A DNA stretch of 64,000 nucleotides from Mycobacterium avium subsp. avium (lineage in GTDB: Bacteria; Actinomycetota; Actinomycetes; Mycobacteriales; Mycobacteriaceae), in the NCBI RefSeq assembly GCF_009741445.1, contig NZ_CP046507.1:4216001-4280000 (forward strand), in the 5' to 3' direction. Below, piece by piece: positions 17,045-26,983 of the stretch. The notes under the pieces are model-generated. The model saw only the letters and a list, made by a program, of their open reading frames with translations, was not told where the DNA came from and did no database searches. Numbering within the stretch: the first letter of the stretch is position 1; each line of letters starts with the position of its first letter. The translations under genes were made by a program, and so were the position numbers.

Positions 17045-17911
17045 GTGGCAGAGAATCTGACACCGCACTTCGAAGAGGTACAGGCCCACTACGACTTGTC
17101 CGACGACTTCTTCCGGCTGTTCCTCGACCCCACCATGACCTACAGCTGCGCCTATTGGGATCGCAACCGCGACATCTCGCTGGAGGAGGCGCAGCTACGC
17201 AAGATCGACCTGTCACTGGGCAAGCTGGGGCTGCGGCCCGGGATGACGCTGCTCGACGTGGGCTGCGGCTGGGGCGCCACCATGCGCCGCGCCGTCGAGA
17301 ACTACGACGTCAACGTCATCGGCCTGACCCTGTCCCGGCACCAGGCCGCCCACGTGCAGCAGCTGCTCGACGCGATGGACACCCCGCGCAGCAGGCGGGT
17401 GCTGCTGCACGGCTGGGAGGAGTTCGACGAGCCGGTCGACCGAATCGTCTCCATCGGCGCGTTCGAGCATTTCGGCTACGACCGCTACGACGACTTCTTC
17501 GCGACCGCCTACCGGGTACTGCCCGACGACGGGGTGATGCTGCTGCACACCATCACCATGCTGACCCCGGAGCAGATCGTGGAGCGCGGCCTGCCGCTCA
17601 CCGAGGAGCAGACCAGCTTCAACGAATTCATCGCCACCGAGATCTTCCCCGGCGGGCAGCTGCCGGCCATCGAGGTCGTGGAGTTCCACTCCTCGAAGAT
17701 GGGGTTCACCCTCAAACGCCGGCAGTCCCTGCAGCTGCACTACGCCCGCACGCTCGACCACTGGGCCGATGCGTTGCGCGCGCACCACAGCGAGGCCGTC
17801 GCGATCCAGTCCGAAGAGGTCTACCAGCGCTACATGAGGTATCTGACCGGCTGCGCCGACGCGTTCCGGGCCGGCTACATCGACGTCAACCAGTTCACGC
17901 TGGCCAAGTAA
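17045..17911 (+). CDS. Mycolic acid (cyclopropane-family) methyltransferase, displaced paralogue
   Basis: This 288-residue enzyme belongs to the same SAM-dependent family as MmaA1-4, CmaA1-2 and PcaA. Motif I LLDVGCGWGAT lies near residues 70-80; other family segments are HYDLSDDFFRLFLDPTMTYSCAYW, SIGAFEHFGYDRYDDFF, TEIFPGGQLPAIEVVEF and the C-terminal YIDVNQFTLAK. I chose the GTG at 17045 (MAENLTPHFEEVQ), preceded by AGAAAGGCGAG, because it aligns with family starts. It sits 39 bp before recC and outside the mmaA cluster. It most resembles the MmaA1/MmaA2/CmaA type, but product specificity (cis or trans, proximal or distal) cannot be read from sequence. Confidence 0.92.
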   Translation: MAENLTPHFEEVQAHYDLSDDFFRLFLDPTMTYSCAYWDRNRDISLEEAQLRKIDLSLGKLGLRPGMTLLDVGCGWGATMRRAVENYDVNVIGLTLSRHQAAHVQQLLDAMDTPRSRRVLLHGWEEFDEPVDRIVSIGAFEHFGYDRYDDFFATAYRVLPDDGVMLLHTITMLTPEQIVERGLPLTEEQTSFNEFIATEIFPGGQLPAIEVVEFHSSKMGFTLKRRQSLQLHYARTLDHWADALRAHHSEAVAIQSEEVYQRYMRYLTGCADAFRAGYIDVNQFTLAK

Positions 17912-17950
17912 CCCCCGCCCGTCGGTGCCCGGGTTTATCGTGACAGCGCA

Positions 17951-20900
17951 ATGCCGCTTCACCTGCACCGTGCCGAGCGCACCGATCTGCTGGCCGACGG
18001 TCTCGGCGCGCTGTTGGCCAATCCACCGGCCGACCCGTTCGCCCTCGAGCTCGTCGTGGTGCCCGCGCGTGGGGTGGAGCGCTGGCTGAGTCAACGGCTG
18101 TCGCATGTGCTGGGCCGCGCCCGCGACGGGGACGGGGTCTGCGCCGGCGTGCAATTCCGCAGTCCCGGCTCGCTGATCGCCGAGATCACCGGCACGGCCG
18201 AGGACGATCCCTGGTCGCCGGACGCTCTGGCCTGGCCGCTGCTGGAGGCGATCGACTGTTCGCTGGACGAGCCGTGGTGCCGCACGCTGGCGACGCACCT
18301 GGGCCACTTCCACAGCGGCGCCGAGGCCGAGCTGCGCCGCACCCGCCGCTACGAGGCGGCGCGCCGGCTGGCCGGGCTGTTCGCCGGCTACGCCCGGCAA
18401 CGGCCGCGGCTGCTGGTCGACTGGCTCGACGGCGACCCGGGCGATCTGGACGAGGACCTGCGCTGGCAACCGCCGCTGTGGCGGGCGCTGGTGGCCCGGG
18501 TGGCCGCCGATCCACCGCACGTTCGGCACGCCGAAACCATCGCCCGGCTGCGGCGGGCGCCCAGCGACCTGCCGCAGCGGCTGTCGCTGTTCGGGCACAC
18601 CCGGTTGGCGTGCACCGACGTGGAGCTCCTGGACGCGCTGGCCACCCACCACGACCTGCACCTGTGGCTGCCGCACCCGAGCGACCGGTTGTGGCGCGCG
18701 CTGGCCGGCACGAACGGCGTGATCCCCCGGCGCGACGACACCAGCCACCGCGCCGTCGCCCACCCGCTGCTGGCCACGCTGGGACGGGATCTGCGCGAAC
18801 TGCAGCGCGGCCTGCCGGCGGATCCGCGGACCGACGAGTACCTCGCCGGCGACGCCCGCCCCGACACGCTGCTGGGCTGGCTGCAGTCCGACATCGCCGC
18901 CAATGCCATTCGCCCGGTTGGCCGCTCGCTGGCCGCCGGGGACCGCTCGGTGCAGATCCACAACTGCCACGGGCCGGCCCGCCAGGTCGACGTGCTGCGC
19001 GAGGTGCTGCTGGGCCTGCTCGCCGACGACCCGACGCTGCAGCCGCGCGACATCCTGGTGATGTGCCCCGACATCGAAAGCTACGCGCCGCTGATCATGG
19101 CCGACTTCGGCCTCGGCGACGTGGTGCACGGCGCGCACCCCGCCCACCAGCTGCGGGTGCGGCTGGCGGACCGTTCCCTGATCCAGACCAACCCGCTGCT
19201 TGGGGTGGCCGCGCAGCTGCTGGCCCTGGCCGGCGGCCGGGTGCGGGCCAGCGAGGTGCTCAACCTGGCCCAGACGCCGGCGGTGCGCGCCCGGTTCGGC
19301 TTCACCGACGACGATCTGGAGGCCATCACCGGATGGGTCCGCCAGGCCAACATCCGCTGGGGGCTGGACCGGCAGCATCGGCGGCCCTACCACGTCGATT
19401 TCGTGCACAACACCTGGCGTTTCGGCATCGACCGGATACTGGCCGGCGTCGCGATGTCCGACGACTCGAACGCATGGATCGACGCGACGCTGCCGCTCGA
19501 CGACGTCAGCAGCAATCGTGTCCAATTGGCCGGCCAGCTCGCGGAATTCGTCGCCCGGCTGCAGCACGTCCTGGACTCGCTCACCGGTGCCCGGCCGCTG
19601 ACCGAATGGCTCACCGCCGTCGCCGACGGCATCGCCCTGCTGACCCGGGTGCGCGATGCCGACGAATGGCAGAGCGGTCAGCTGCAGCGCGAGTTCGCCG
19701 CGGTGTCCGCGCAGGCCGGATCCCGCGCCGACACCGTGCTGCGGCTGCCCGACGTCCGCGCGCTGCTGACCCGGCACCTGTCCGGACGCCCGACCCGCGC
19801 GAATTTCCGCACCGGCACGCTGACGGTGTGCACCATGGTGCCGATGCGTTCGGTACCGCACCGGGTGGTGTGCCTGGTCGGTCTGGACGACGGGCTGTTC
19901 CCGCGGCTCGGTGTCGTCGACGGTGACGACGCACTGTCGCGCTGCCCGATGACCGGGGAGCGCGACATCCGTTCCGAGGACCGGCAATTGCTGCTCGACG
20001 CGATCGGCGCGGCCACCGAGAAGCTGGTGATCACCTACACCGGCGCCAACGAGTATTCGGGTCAGCCGCGCCCGCCGGCGGTGCCGCTGGCCGAACTGCT
20101 GGACACCCTCGACATAACCACCGCCGAGCCGGTGCGCGACCGCATCGTCGTGCGACATCCGTTGCAGCCGTTCGACATTCGCAACGTCATCCCCGACGAG
20201 CTGGTGCCCGGGGTGCCGTTCAGTTTCGACCCCACCGTGCTGCGCGCGGCGCGCGCGGCCACCGGCGAACACTGCGAGCCACCGAAGTTCATCTCCGCGC
20301 CGCTGCCGCCCCCGCCGCCCGCTGACGTAATCCTGGCCGATTTGGTCGGCTTCTTCAAAGACCCGGTGCAGGGGTTCTTCCGGGCCCTGCAGTTCACGCT
20401 GCCCCACGACGTCGACGGAGTGCAGGACGCGATGCCGGTGGACATCGACGCCCTGCAGGAGTGGACGGTCGGCGATCGGATGCTGCGCGACATGCTGCGC
20501 GGGATGACCCCGGAGGACGCGCGGCAGGCCGAGTGGCGCCGCGGCACCCTGCCGCCGGGACAGCTGGGCTGGCGCAGGGTGACCGAGATCCGCGACCAGG
20601 CAGCCCGATTGGCGCGGGAGGCGCACCAGCACCGGGCCGAGCAGCCGGGCGGCGCCCACGACGTCGACATCGATCTGGGCCGCGGGCGCCGGCTCACCGG
20701 CACGGTGACCCCGGTCTACGGCAACCGCCTGGTCGCGGTGACCTATTCGCGGCTGGACGGCAGGCATCTGCTCGAGTCGTGGATTCCGTTGCTGGCGTTG
20801 GCCGCTCACGATCGCGGCCGCGACTGGTCGGCGGTGTGCATCGGGCGGATGCGCCGGGGCACCGGCATCCGGGTGCAGCGGCTCGGGTCGCCGGACGACG

Positions 20901-21241
20901 ATCCCGTCGAGCTGCTGCACGAGCTGGTGAGCATTTACGACGCCGGGCGGCGCGAGCCGATTCCGTTGCCGCTCAAGACCTCCTACGCGTGGGCGGCCGC
21001 CCGCTACGGCGGCGACGACCCGGTGGCCGAGGCCCGCTACCGGTGGAAGTCCAGCGACCGCTACCCAGGGGAGGACCAGGCGCCGGCGCATGTGCGGGCC
21101 TGGGGACGCGGTGCGCCGCTGGACGACCTGATGCAGCCGGTACGCCCGGGCGAGGAGTGCGACGGCGAGGACAACCGGCTCGGCACCTACGCGGCCCGGC
21201 TGTGGCTGCCGATGTTGCGGGCCGAGCGGACGACGGCGTGA
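17951..21241 (+). CDS. recC: Exodeoxyribonuclease V subunit RecC
   Basis: RecC (1096 residues, the usual mycobacterial length) is the scaffold subunit of RecBCD that splits duplex DNA and, in E. coli, recognises Chi with an inactivated helicase fold. The sequence starts MPLHLHRAERTDLLADGL and carries degenerate helicase-like blocks such as GLDDGLFPRLG and IEAAT-like helices; it lacks a Walker A motif, as expected. In mycobacteria RecBCD serves single-strand annealing more than homologous recombination (family knowledge). The stop overlaps the recB ATG by one base (TGATG). Confidence 0.95.
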   Translation: MPLHLHRAERTDLLADGLGALLANPPADPFALELVVVPARGVERWLSQRLSHVLGRARDGDGVCAGVQFRSPGSLIAEITGTAEDDPWSPDALAWPLLEAIDCSLDEPWCRTLATHLGHFHSGAEAELRRTRRYEAARRLAGLFAGYARQRPRLLVDWLDGDPGDLDEDLRWQPPLWRALVARVAADPPHVRHAETIARLRRAPSDLPQRLSLFGHTRLACTDVELLDALATHHDLHLWLPHPSDRLWRALAGTNGVIPRRDDTSHRAVAHPLLATLGRDLRELQRGLPADPRTDEYLAGDARPDTLLGWLQSDIAANAIRPVGRSLAAGDRSVQIHNCHGPARQVDVLREVLLGLLADDPTLQPRDILVMCPDIESYAPLIMADFGLGDVVHGAHPAHQLRVRLADRSLIQTNPLLGVAAQLLALAGGRVRASEVLNLAQTPAVRARFGFTDDDLEAITGWVRQANIRWGLDRQHRRPYHVDFVHNTWRFGIDRILAGVAMSDDSNAWIDATLPLDDVSSNRVQLAGQLAEFVARLQHVLDSLTGARPLTEWLTAVADGIALLTRVRDADEWQSGQLQREFAAVSAQAGSRADTVLRLPDVRALLTRHLSGRPTRANFRTGTLTVCTMVPMRSVPHRVVCLVGLDDGLFPRLGVVDGDDALSRCPMTGERDIRSEDRQLLLDAIGAATEKLVITYTGANEYSGQPRPPAVPLAELLDTLDITTAEPVRDRIVVRHPLQPFDIRNVIPDELVPGVPFSFDPTVLRAARAATGEHCEPPKFISAPLPPPPPADVILADLVGFFKDPVQGFFRALQFTLPHDVDGVQDAMPVDIDALQEWTVGDRMLRDMLRGMTPEDARQAEWRRGTLPPGQLGWRRVTEIRDQAARLAREAHQHRAEQPGGAHDVDIDLGRGRRLTGTVTPVYGNRLVAVTYSRLDGRHLLESWIPLLALAAHDRGRDWSAVCIGRMRRGTGIRVQRLGSPDDDPVELLHELVSIYDAGRREPIPLPLKTSYAWAAARYGGDDPVAEARYRWKSSDRYPGEDQAPAHVRAWGRGAPLDDLMQPVRPGEECDGEDNRLGTYAARLWLPMLRAERTTA

Positions 21242-24200
21242 TGGAACGCTTCGACCTGTTGGGCGCATTGCCGGCCGCGCGCTCCACCACGGTGCTCGAG
21301 GCCAGCGCGGGCACCGGAAAGACGTTCGCGTTGGCCGGGCTGGTGACCCGCTATCTCGCCGACGGCGCCGCGACCCTGGACCAGATGTTGCTGATCACCT
21401 TCGGCCGGGCCGCCAGCCAGGAGCTGCGGGAACGGGTGCGCTGTCAAATCGTCGACGCGGTAGCCGCTTTCGCCGACCCGTCGCGGGCGGGCGACAACGA
21501 GCTGGTGGCCTACCTGTTGGACGGCACCGAGGACCGGCTCGCCGCGCGGCGGCAACGCCTGCGCGACGGGCTGGCCGGCTTCGACGCGGCGACGATCGCC
21601 ACCACGCATCAGTTCTGCCAGCTGGTGTTGCGCTCGCTCGGGGTGGCCGGCGACACCGCCGCCGGGGTGACCTTGCTGGACAGCCTCGACGAGCTGGTGG
21701 CCGAGATCGTCGATGACCTGTATCTGGCGCATTTCGGGCAGGACCACGACGACCCGGTGCTGCACTATCGGGAGGCGCTGCGGTTGGCCCGCGACGTGGT
21801 CAACAACCCGTCAGCGCAGCTGCGGCCGCTGCACCCCGAGCCCGGTTCGCGAGCGGCGGTCAGCCTGCGCTTCGCCAATGACGTTCTGGCCGAACTGGAT
21901 ACGCGCAAACGCCGGCTCGGCGTGCTGGGCTACGACGATCTGCTGACCCGGCTGGCCGACGCGCTGGCCACCGAGCACTCCCCCGCCCGGCTGCGCATGC
22001 ACCAGCGTTGGCCGATCGTGATGGTCGACGAGTTCCAGGACACCGACCCGGTGCAGTGGCAGGTGATCGACCGCGCGTTCAGCGGCCGTTCGACGCTGAT
22101 TCTCATCGGCGACCCCAAGCAGGCGATCTACGCGTTTCGCGGCGGTGACATCGTCACCTACCTGCGGGCGGCCGAGACCGCGGGGCAGAAAAAGACGCTG
22201 GACACCAACTGGCGCAGCGATTCCGCGCTGCTGCAGCGGCTGCAGGTGGTGCTGCGCGGCGCGCAGCTCGGTGACCCCGCGATCGTGGTGAACGACGTCG
22301 CGGCGCACCACCGGGGTCACCGGCTGTCCGGGGCACCGCGCAACGACCCGTTCCGGCTGCGGGTGGTGTCACGAAACACGTTGGGACGTCGCGGTATTGC
22401 CAATCTTCCCATCGACGAGCTGCGACAGCACATCGGCGCCGATCTCGCCGCCGACATCCGTGCGCTGCTGGCCGCCGGCGCCACCTTCGACGGGAAACCG
22501 GTGCGGGCGGGCGACATCGCGGTCATCGTGGAACGGCACCGGGACGCCCAGGCCTGTTTCACCGCGCTGTGCGACGCCGGCGTTCCCGCCGTCTACACCG
22601 GCAACTCCGACGTGTTCACCTCGCAGGCGGCCGAGGATTGGCTGTGCCTGCTGGAGGCGTTCGATCAGCCGCACCGGCCCGGCGTGGTGCGCGCGGCGGC
22701 GGCGACGATGTTCTTCGGCGAGACCGCCGAGACGTTGGCGGCCGGCGGTGACGCGCTGACCGACCGGATCGCCCAGACCTTGCGGGAGTGGGCCGGTCAC
22801 GCCCGCGAACGCGGCGTCGCCGCCATCTTCGAGGCCGCCCAGCTGCTGGGGATGGGCAATCGGGTGCTCGGCTGGCAGGGCGGGGCGCGGCACATGACGG
22901 ACCTGGCGCATCTCACCCAGCTGCTGGGCGAGGTGGCCCACCGCGAACACCACAACCTGCCCGCGCTGCGCGACTGGCTGCGCCGGCAGCGCGACGAGCG
23001 AAGCGGCGCGCCGGAACGCAACCGCCGGTTGGACAGCGACGCCGCCGCCGTCCAGATCATGACCGTCTTCGTCAGCAAGGGGCTGCAGTACCCGATCGTG
23101 TACCTGCCGTTCGCCTTCCACCGCAACACCACCGACAGCGACGTGGTGCTGTTCCACGACGAGGACGGCACCCGCTGCCTGCACGTCGGCGGCAAGGACA
23201 GCCCCGACTTCAAAACCGTTGAGCGGCTTGGCCGTAAGGAGGACGCCAGCGACGACAGCCGGCTGACGTACGTCGCGTTGACCCGAGCGCAGGCCCAGGT
23301 GGTGGCGTGGTGGTCACCGGCCTACCACGAGCCCAACGGCGGCCTGTCCCGGCTGCTGCGGGGCCGCCGGCCCGGCGAGCCGGTGGTGCCGGACCGCTGC
23401 GAGCCGGCGAAGATCTCCGACGAGGATGCCCTGGCTCGGCTGCGCGAGTGGGAGGCGGCCGGCGGCCCGGTCATCGAGGAGGCGGTGCCGGCGCCGGCGC
23501 CGCCGCTGCCCGGTGTGCCGGTGCCGGCACGGCTGGAGAACCGCCACTTCCACCGCGGCATCGACACCGGTTGGCGGCGCACCTCCTATTCCGGCCTGAT
23601 CCGGCAGGCCCAGCCCAGCGGGGTGGGCAGCGAACCCGAGGCCGCCGGGCTCGACGACGAGGTCGGCGACATTCTTCTGGCCCCGGCGACATCCGTCGGC
23701 GATGTTGCCTCGCCGATGGCGGACCTTCCGGCGGGCGCCACCTTCGGCACCCTGGTGCACGCCGTGCTGCAGACGGCCGACCCGTTCGCCCCCGACCTGG
23801 CCGCCGAGCTGACCGCCCGGATCCGGGAGCACTCGGTGTGGTGGCCGGTGGCCGCGACCCCCGAAGACATGGCCGCGGCGATGGTGCCGATGCACGACAC
23901 ACCGCTGGGCCCGCTGGCCGGCGGCCTGACGCTGCGCCGGATCGGGTTGTCGGATCGCCTGTGCGAGCTGGACTTCGAGCTGCCGCTGGCTGGCGGCGAT
24001 CGGCGCTCGGCCCCGCCGGAGGTTCGGCTGGCCGATCTGGCGCCGCTGTTGCGCGCGCATCTGCCGGCCGACGATGTGCTGGCCTGCTACGCCGACCGGC
24101 TGACGGACCGCTCCCTCGGCGCGGAGTCGCTGCGCGGATACCTGACCGGCTCGATCGACGCCGTGCTGCGGATCCCGGACGGGGCCGGGCACCGCTACCT

Positions 24201-24543
24201 GGTGGTGGACTACAAGACCAACCGGCTCGGTGATGCGCAGCACCCGCTGACCGCCGCCGATTACGACCGGCCCCGGATGGTGGAGGCGATGTTGCACTCG
24301 GATTATCCGCTGCAGGCGCTGCTGTACAGCGCTGTGCTGCACCGGTTCCTGCGCTGGCGGCTGGCCGGCTACGATCCGGACCGCCATCTCGGCGGCATCC
24401 TCTATTTGTTCGTGCGGGGCATGTGCGGCCCCGACACGCCGGTGCGCGACGGTCACCCGTCGGGCGTCTTCGATTGGCGACCGCCGTCGTCGTTGATCGC
24501 GGCGCTGTCCGACCTGCTGGATGCCCAGGGGGTGGCGGTGTGA
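21241..24543 (+). CDS. recB: Exodeoxyribonuclease V subunit RecB (helicase-nuclease)
   Basis: RecB (1100 residues) is the 3'-5' UvrD-type helicase and the only nuclease of RecBCD. Motifs in order are Walker A ASAGTGKTF at about residues 20-28, motif II VDEFQDTDPVQW, motif III GDPKQAIYAFRGGD, TNWRSD, motif V VSKGLQYPIVYLPF, motif VI LTYVALTRAQAQ, and the C-terminal nuclease motif VVDYKTNRLG with its catalytic Asp and Lys. All appear intact. It begins at the ATG overlapping the recC stop and overlaps recD by four bases. Confidence 0.96.
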   Translation: MERFDLLGALPAARSTTVLEASAGTGKTFALAGLVTRYLADGAATLDQMLLITFGRAASQELRERVRCQIVDAVAAFADPSRAGDNELVAYLLDGTEDRLAARRQRLRDGLAGFDAATIATTHQFCQLVLRSLGVAGDTAAGVTLLDSLDELVAEIVDDLYLAHFGQDHDDPVLHYREALRLARDVVNNPSAQLRPLHPEPGSRAAVSLRFANDVLAELDTRKRRLGVLGYDDLLTRLADALATEHSPARLRMHQRWPIVMVDEFQDTDPVQWQVIDRAFSGRSTLILIGDPKQAIYAFRGGDIVTYLRAAETAGQKKTLDTNWRSDSALLQRLQVVLRGAQLGDPAIVVNDVAAHHRGHRLSGAPRNDPFRLRVVSRNTLGRRGIANLPIDELRQHIGADLAADIRALLAAGATFDGKPVRAGDIAVIVERHRDAQACFTALCDAGVPAVYTGNSDVFTSQAAEDWLCLLEAFDQPHRPGVVRAAAATMFFGETAETLAAGGDALTDRIAQTLREWAGHARERGVAAIFEAAQLLGMGNRVLGWQGGARHMTDLAHLTQLLGEVAHREHHNLPALRDWLRRQRDERSGAPERNRRLDSDAAAVQIMTVFVSKGLQYPIVYLPFAFHRNTTDSDVVLFHDEDGTRCLHVGGKDSPDFKTVERLGRKEDASDDSRLTYVALTRAQAQVVAWWSPAYHEPNGGLSRLLRGRRPGEPVVPDRCEPAKISDEDALARLREWEAAGGPVIEEAVPAPAPPLPGVPVPARLENRHFHRGIDTGWRRTSYSGLIRQAQPSGVGSEPEAAGLDDEVGDILLAPATSVGDVASPMADLPAGATFGTLVHAVLQTADPFAPDLAAELTARIREHSVWWPVAATPEDMAAAMVPMHDTPLGPLAGGLTLRRIGLSDRLCELDFELPLAGGDRRSAPPEVRLADLAPLLRAHLPADDVLACYADRLTDRSLGAESLRGYLTGSIDAVLRIPDGAGHRYLVVDYKTNRLGDAQHPLTAADYDRPRMVEAMLHSDYPLQALLYSAVLHRFLRWRLAGYDPDRHLGGILYLFVRGMCGPDTPVRDGHPSGVFDWRPPSSLIAALSDLLDAQGVAV

Positions 24544-26264
24544 CGGCGGACGTGTTGCCGGAGCGGGTGTTTGACGCCGGGCCGCTGCGCCCGTTCGCCG
24601 ACGCCGGCATCTTCGAAGCAGCGGATATCCGCGTGGCGCAACGGCTTACCGCGCTCACCGGCGAGTCCGACGATCGGGTGGCGCTGGCCGTCGCCCTGCT
24701 GGTGCGCGCGCTGCGGGGCGGTTCGGTGTGCGTCGATCTGCGGGCGGTGCCGGCACAGGTCGGCGCGGCGGACCTGCCCTGGCCCGCCGCCGGCGACTGG
24801 CTGGCCGCGGTGCGGGCCAGCCCGCTGCTCGGGCCGCCGCCGGTGCTGCGGTTCTTCGGCGATCTGCTCTACTTCGACCGGTACTGGCTGGAGGAAGAGC
24901 AGGTGTGCACCGATCTGCTGGCCCTGTCGGCGCCGGCGGGCGATGTCGAATCCTCTTGCTACGAAAGGCTTTTCCCGCCCGGCTACGAAGAACAGCGGGC
25001 GGCCGCCCGGATCGCGGTGTCCCAGGCGCTCACCGTGCTGACCGGCGGGCCGGGCACCGGCAAGACCACCACGGTCGCGCGGCTGCTCGCCCTGCTGGTC
25101 GAGCAGGCCGAGCGCGCCGGTGAGCCGCGGCCGAGGATCGCGCTGGCCGCCCCGACCGGCAAGGCGGCCGCGCGGCTGGCTGAGGCGGTGGCCGCCGAGA
25201 TCGAGCACCTCGACCCGGCCGACCGGGCGCGGCTGGCCGGGCTGACCGGCACCACGCTGCACCGGCTGCTGGGGCCGCGCCCCGATACGTCGGTGCGGTT
25301 CAAGCACAATCGCGGCAACCGGCTGCCGCACGACATCATCGTGGTCGACGAGACGTCGATGGTGTCGTTGACCATGATGGCCCGGCTGGCCGAAGCCGTC
25401 CGGCCGGACACCCGGCTGATCCTGGTCGGCGATCCCGACCAGTTGGCCTCGGTGGAGGCGGGCGCCGTGCTGGCCGATCTGGTCGACGGGCTGGCCGGCC
25501 GCGCCGGGGTGCGGGTCGCCGCGCTGGCCACCCCGCACCGGTTCGGCAGCGCGATCGGCGCGCTGGCCGCGGCGATCCGGGCCGGCGACGCCGACCGGGT
25601 GGTGGAGTTGTTGGCGGCCGGCGGTGAGCACATCGAGTGGGTGGATTCCGAACGCCCGGCCGACCGGCTGCGCGAGGTGCTGGTGTCGCACGCGCTGCGG
25701 TTGCGCTCGGCGGCGCTGCTGGGCGCGGCTCAGGCCGCGCTGGCCACGCTGGACGAGCACCGGCTGCTGTGTGCGCACCGCGACGGGCCGCACGGGGCGG
25801 TGCGGTGGAACACGTTGGTGCACAACTGGATTGCCGAAGAAACCGGTCAGCCGGCCTGGTCGCAATGGTATGCCGGGCGTCCGCTGCTGGTGACGGCGAA
25901 CGACTACGGGCTGCGTCTGTACAACGGCGACACCGGCGTGACGGTGGCCGGTGCGGACGGGCTGCGGGCCGTCATCGCCGGTGCGGCCGGCCCGCTGGAC
26001 TTCGCCACCAGCCGGCTCGGCGAGGTGGAGACGATGCACGCCATGACCATCCACAAGAGTCAGGGCAGCCAGGCCGACGAGGTGACGGTGCTGATACCGG
26101 CGGAGGATTCGCGGCTGCTGACCCGGGAACTGTTCTACACGGCGGTGACCCGGGCCAAGAGCAGGGTGCGGGTGGTGGGGCCCGAGGCGTCGGTGCGGGC
26201 CGCGATCGAGCGCCGGGCGATCCGGGCCACCGGATTGCGGCAGCGGCTGCGGGCGGTCGGGTGA
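24540..26264 (+). CDS. recD: Exodeoxyribonuclease V subunit RecD (5'-3' helicase)
   Basis: RecD (574 residues) is the fast 5'-3' helicase of RecBCD, superfamily 1B. It has an N-terminal interaction domain (residues 1-150), Walker A GGPGTGKTTT near 169-178, APTGKAAARLAEAV, motif II VVDETSMVSL, GDPDQLASVEAG, and motifs V/VI HAMTIHKSQGSQADEV and LLTRELFYTAVTRAKSRV. The start is the GTG at 24540, which overlaps the recB stop (GTGA). The reading frame is complete and the next gene overlaps its stop in the same way. Confidence 0.95.
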   Translation: MTADVLPERVFDAGPLRPFADAGIFEAADIRVAQRLTALTGESDDRVALAVALLVRALRGGSVCVDLRAVPAQVGAADLPWPAAGDWLAAVRASPLLGPPPVLRFFGDLLYFDRYWLEEEQVCTDLLALSAPAGDVESSCYERLFPPGYEEQRAAARIAVSQALTVLTGGPGTGKTTTVARLLALLVEQAERAGEPRPRIALAAPTGKAAARLAEAVAAEIEHLDPADRARLAGLTGTTLHRLLGPRPDTSVRFKHNRGNRLPHDIIVVDETSMVSLTMMARLAEAVRPDTRLILVGDPDQLASVEAGAVLADLVDGLAGRAGVRVAALATPHRFGSAIGALAAAIRAGDADRVVELLAAGGEHIEWVDSERPADRLREVLVSHALRLRSAALLGAAQAALATLDEHRLLCAHRDGPHGAVRWNTLVHNWIAEETGQPAWSQWYAGRPLLVTANDYGLRLYNGDTGVTVAGADGLRAVIAGAAGPLDFATSRLGEVETMHAMTIHKSQGSQADEVTVLIPAEDSRLLTRELFYTAVTRAKSRVRVVGPEASVRAAIERRAIRATGLRQRLRAVG

Positions 26265-26974
26265 CGGCCGGTATGGACGACCAGGACGCTTCCGACGCCC
26301 CGGCATCGCGGCGGGCTCACATCCTGCGCCTCGCCGTGTTCGCCGGCTTTCTGGCCGTGGTGTTCTATCTGGTGGCGGTGGCGCGGGTGATCGACGTCGG
26401 CGAGATCCGGGCCGTGGTGTCGGCCACCGGCCCGGCCGCGCCGCTGACCTACGTGGTGGCCTCGGCGCTCGCCGGCGCGTTGTTCGTGCCGGGCTCGATA
26501 CTGGCCGCCGGCAGTGGGCTGCTGTTCGGTCCGCTGCTGGGCGTCTTCGTGACGCTGGGCGCGACGGTGGGCACCGCGACCGCCGCGAGTTTCGTCGGCC
26601 GGCGGGCCGGCCGCGACAGCGCCCGGGCGCTGCTGGGCCCGGCGCGGGCCGATCGCGTCGACGCCCTGATCGGGCGCGGCGGCCTGTGGGCGGTCGTCGG
26701 GCAGCGCTTCGTCCCCGGCATCTCGGATGCGCTGGCCTCCTACGCCTTCGGGGCGTTCGGAGTTCCGTTGTGGCAGATGGCCGTTGGCGCGTTCATCGGT
26801 TCGGCCCCGCGCGCCTTTGCCTACACCGCGCTGGGTGCCTCGATCGGGAATCGGTCCTCGCTGCTGGCTTATGCCGCGGTCGCGGTGTGGTGCGTGAGCG
26901 CGATCGTCGGCGCGTTCGCCGCGCATCGCGGCTACCGACAGTGGCGCGACCGACCCAGGGACGAGGGCGCCTGA
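26261..26974 (+). CDS. VTT/DedA-like (TVP38/TMEM64) integral membrane protein, Rv0625c-like
   Basis: The 237-residue protein has five or six hydrophobic segments, beginning ILRLAVFAGFLAVVFYLVAV, and the VTT-domain core: VPGSILAAGSGLLFGPLLG, then GRRAGRDSARALL, then GQRFVPGISDALASYAFG. The family is implicated in membrane lipid scrambling and homeostasis. The GTG at 26261 overlaps the recD stop (GTGA); an ATG four codons later is an alternative. Synteny with Rv0625c supports the assignment. Why it is translationally coupled to recD is unclear. It converges on mce2F, with 9 bp between stops. Confidence 0.88.
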   Translation: MTAGMDDQDASDAPASRRAHILRLAVFAGFLAVVFYLVAVARVIDVGEIRAVVSATGPAAPLTYVVASALAGALFVPGSILAAGSGLLFGPLLGVFVTLGATVGTATAASFVGRRAGRDSARALLGPARADRVDALIGRGGLWAVVGQRFVPGISDALASYAFGAFGVPLWQMAVGAFIGSAPRAFAYTALGASIGNRSSLLAYAAVAVWCVSAIVGAFAAHRGYRQWRDRPRDEGA

Positions 26975-26983
26975 CCGGCGTTG

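Noticed and set aside
17213..21268. Minus-strand open frame of 1351 codons antisense to the mycolic methyltransferase and recC
   Set aside because: It is an antisense shadow produced by high GC codon bias: composition is rich in Arg, Gly, Val, His and Gln, with no family motifs, and the plus strand carries clear RecC.
24453..26306. Minus-strand open frame of 617 codons antisense to recD
   Set aside because: Low-complexity Arg/Gln/Pro/His composition and complete overlap with intact RecD motifs on the plus strand.
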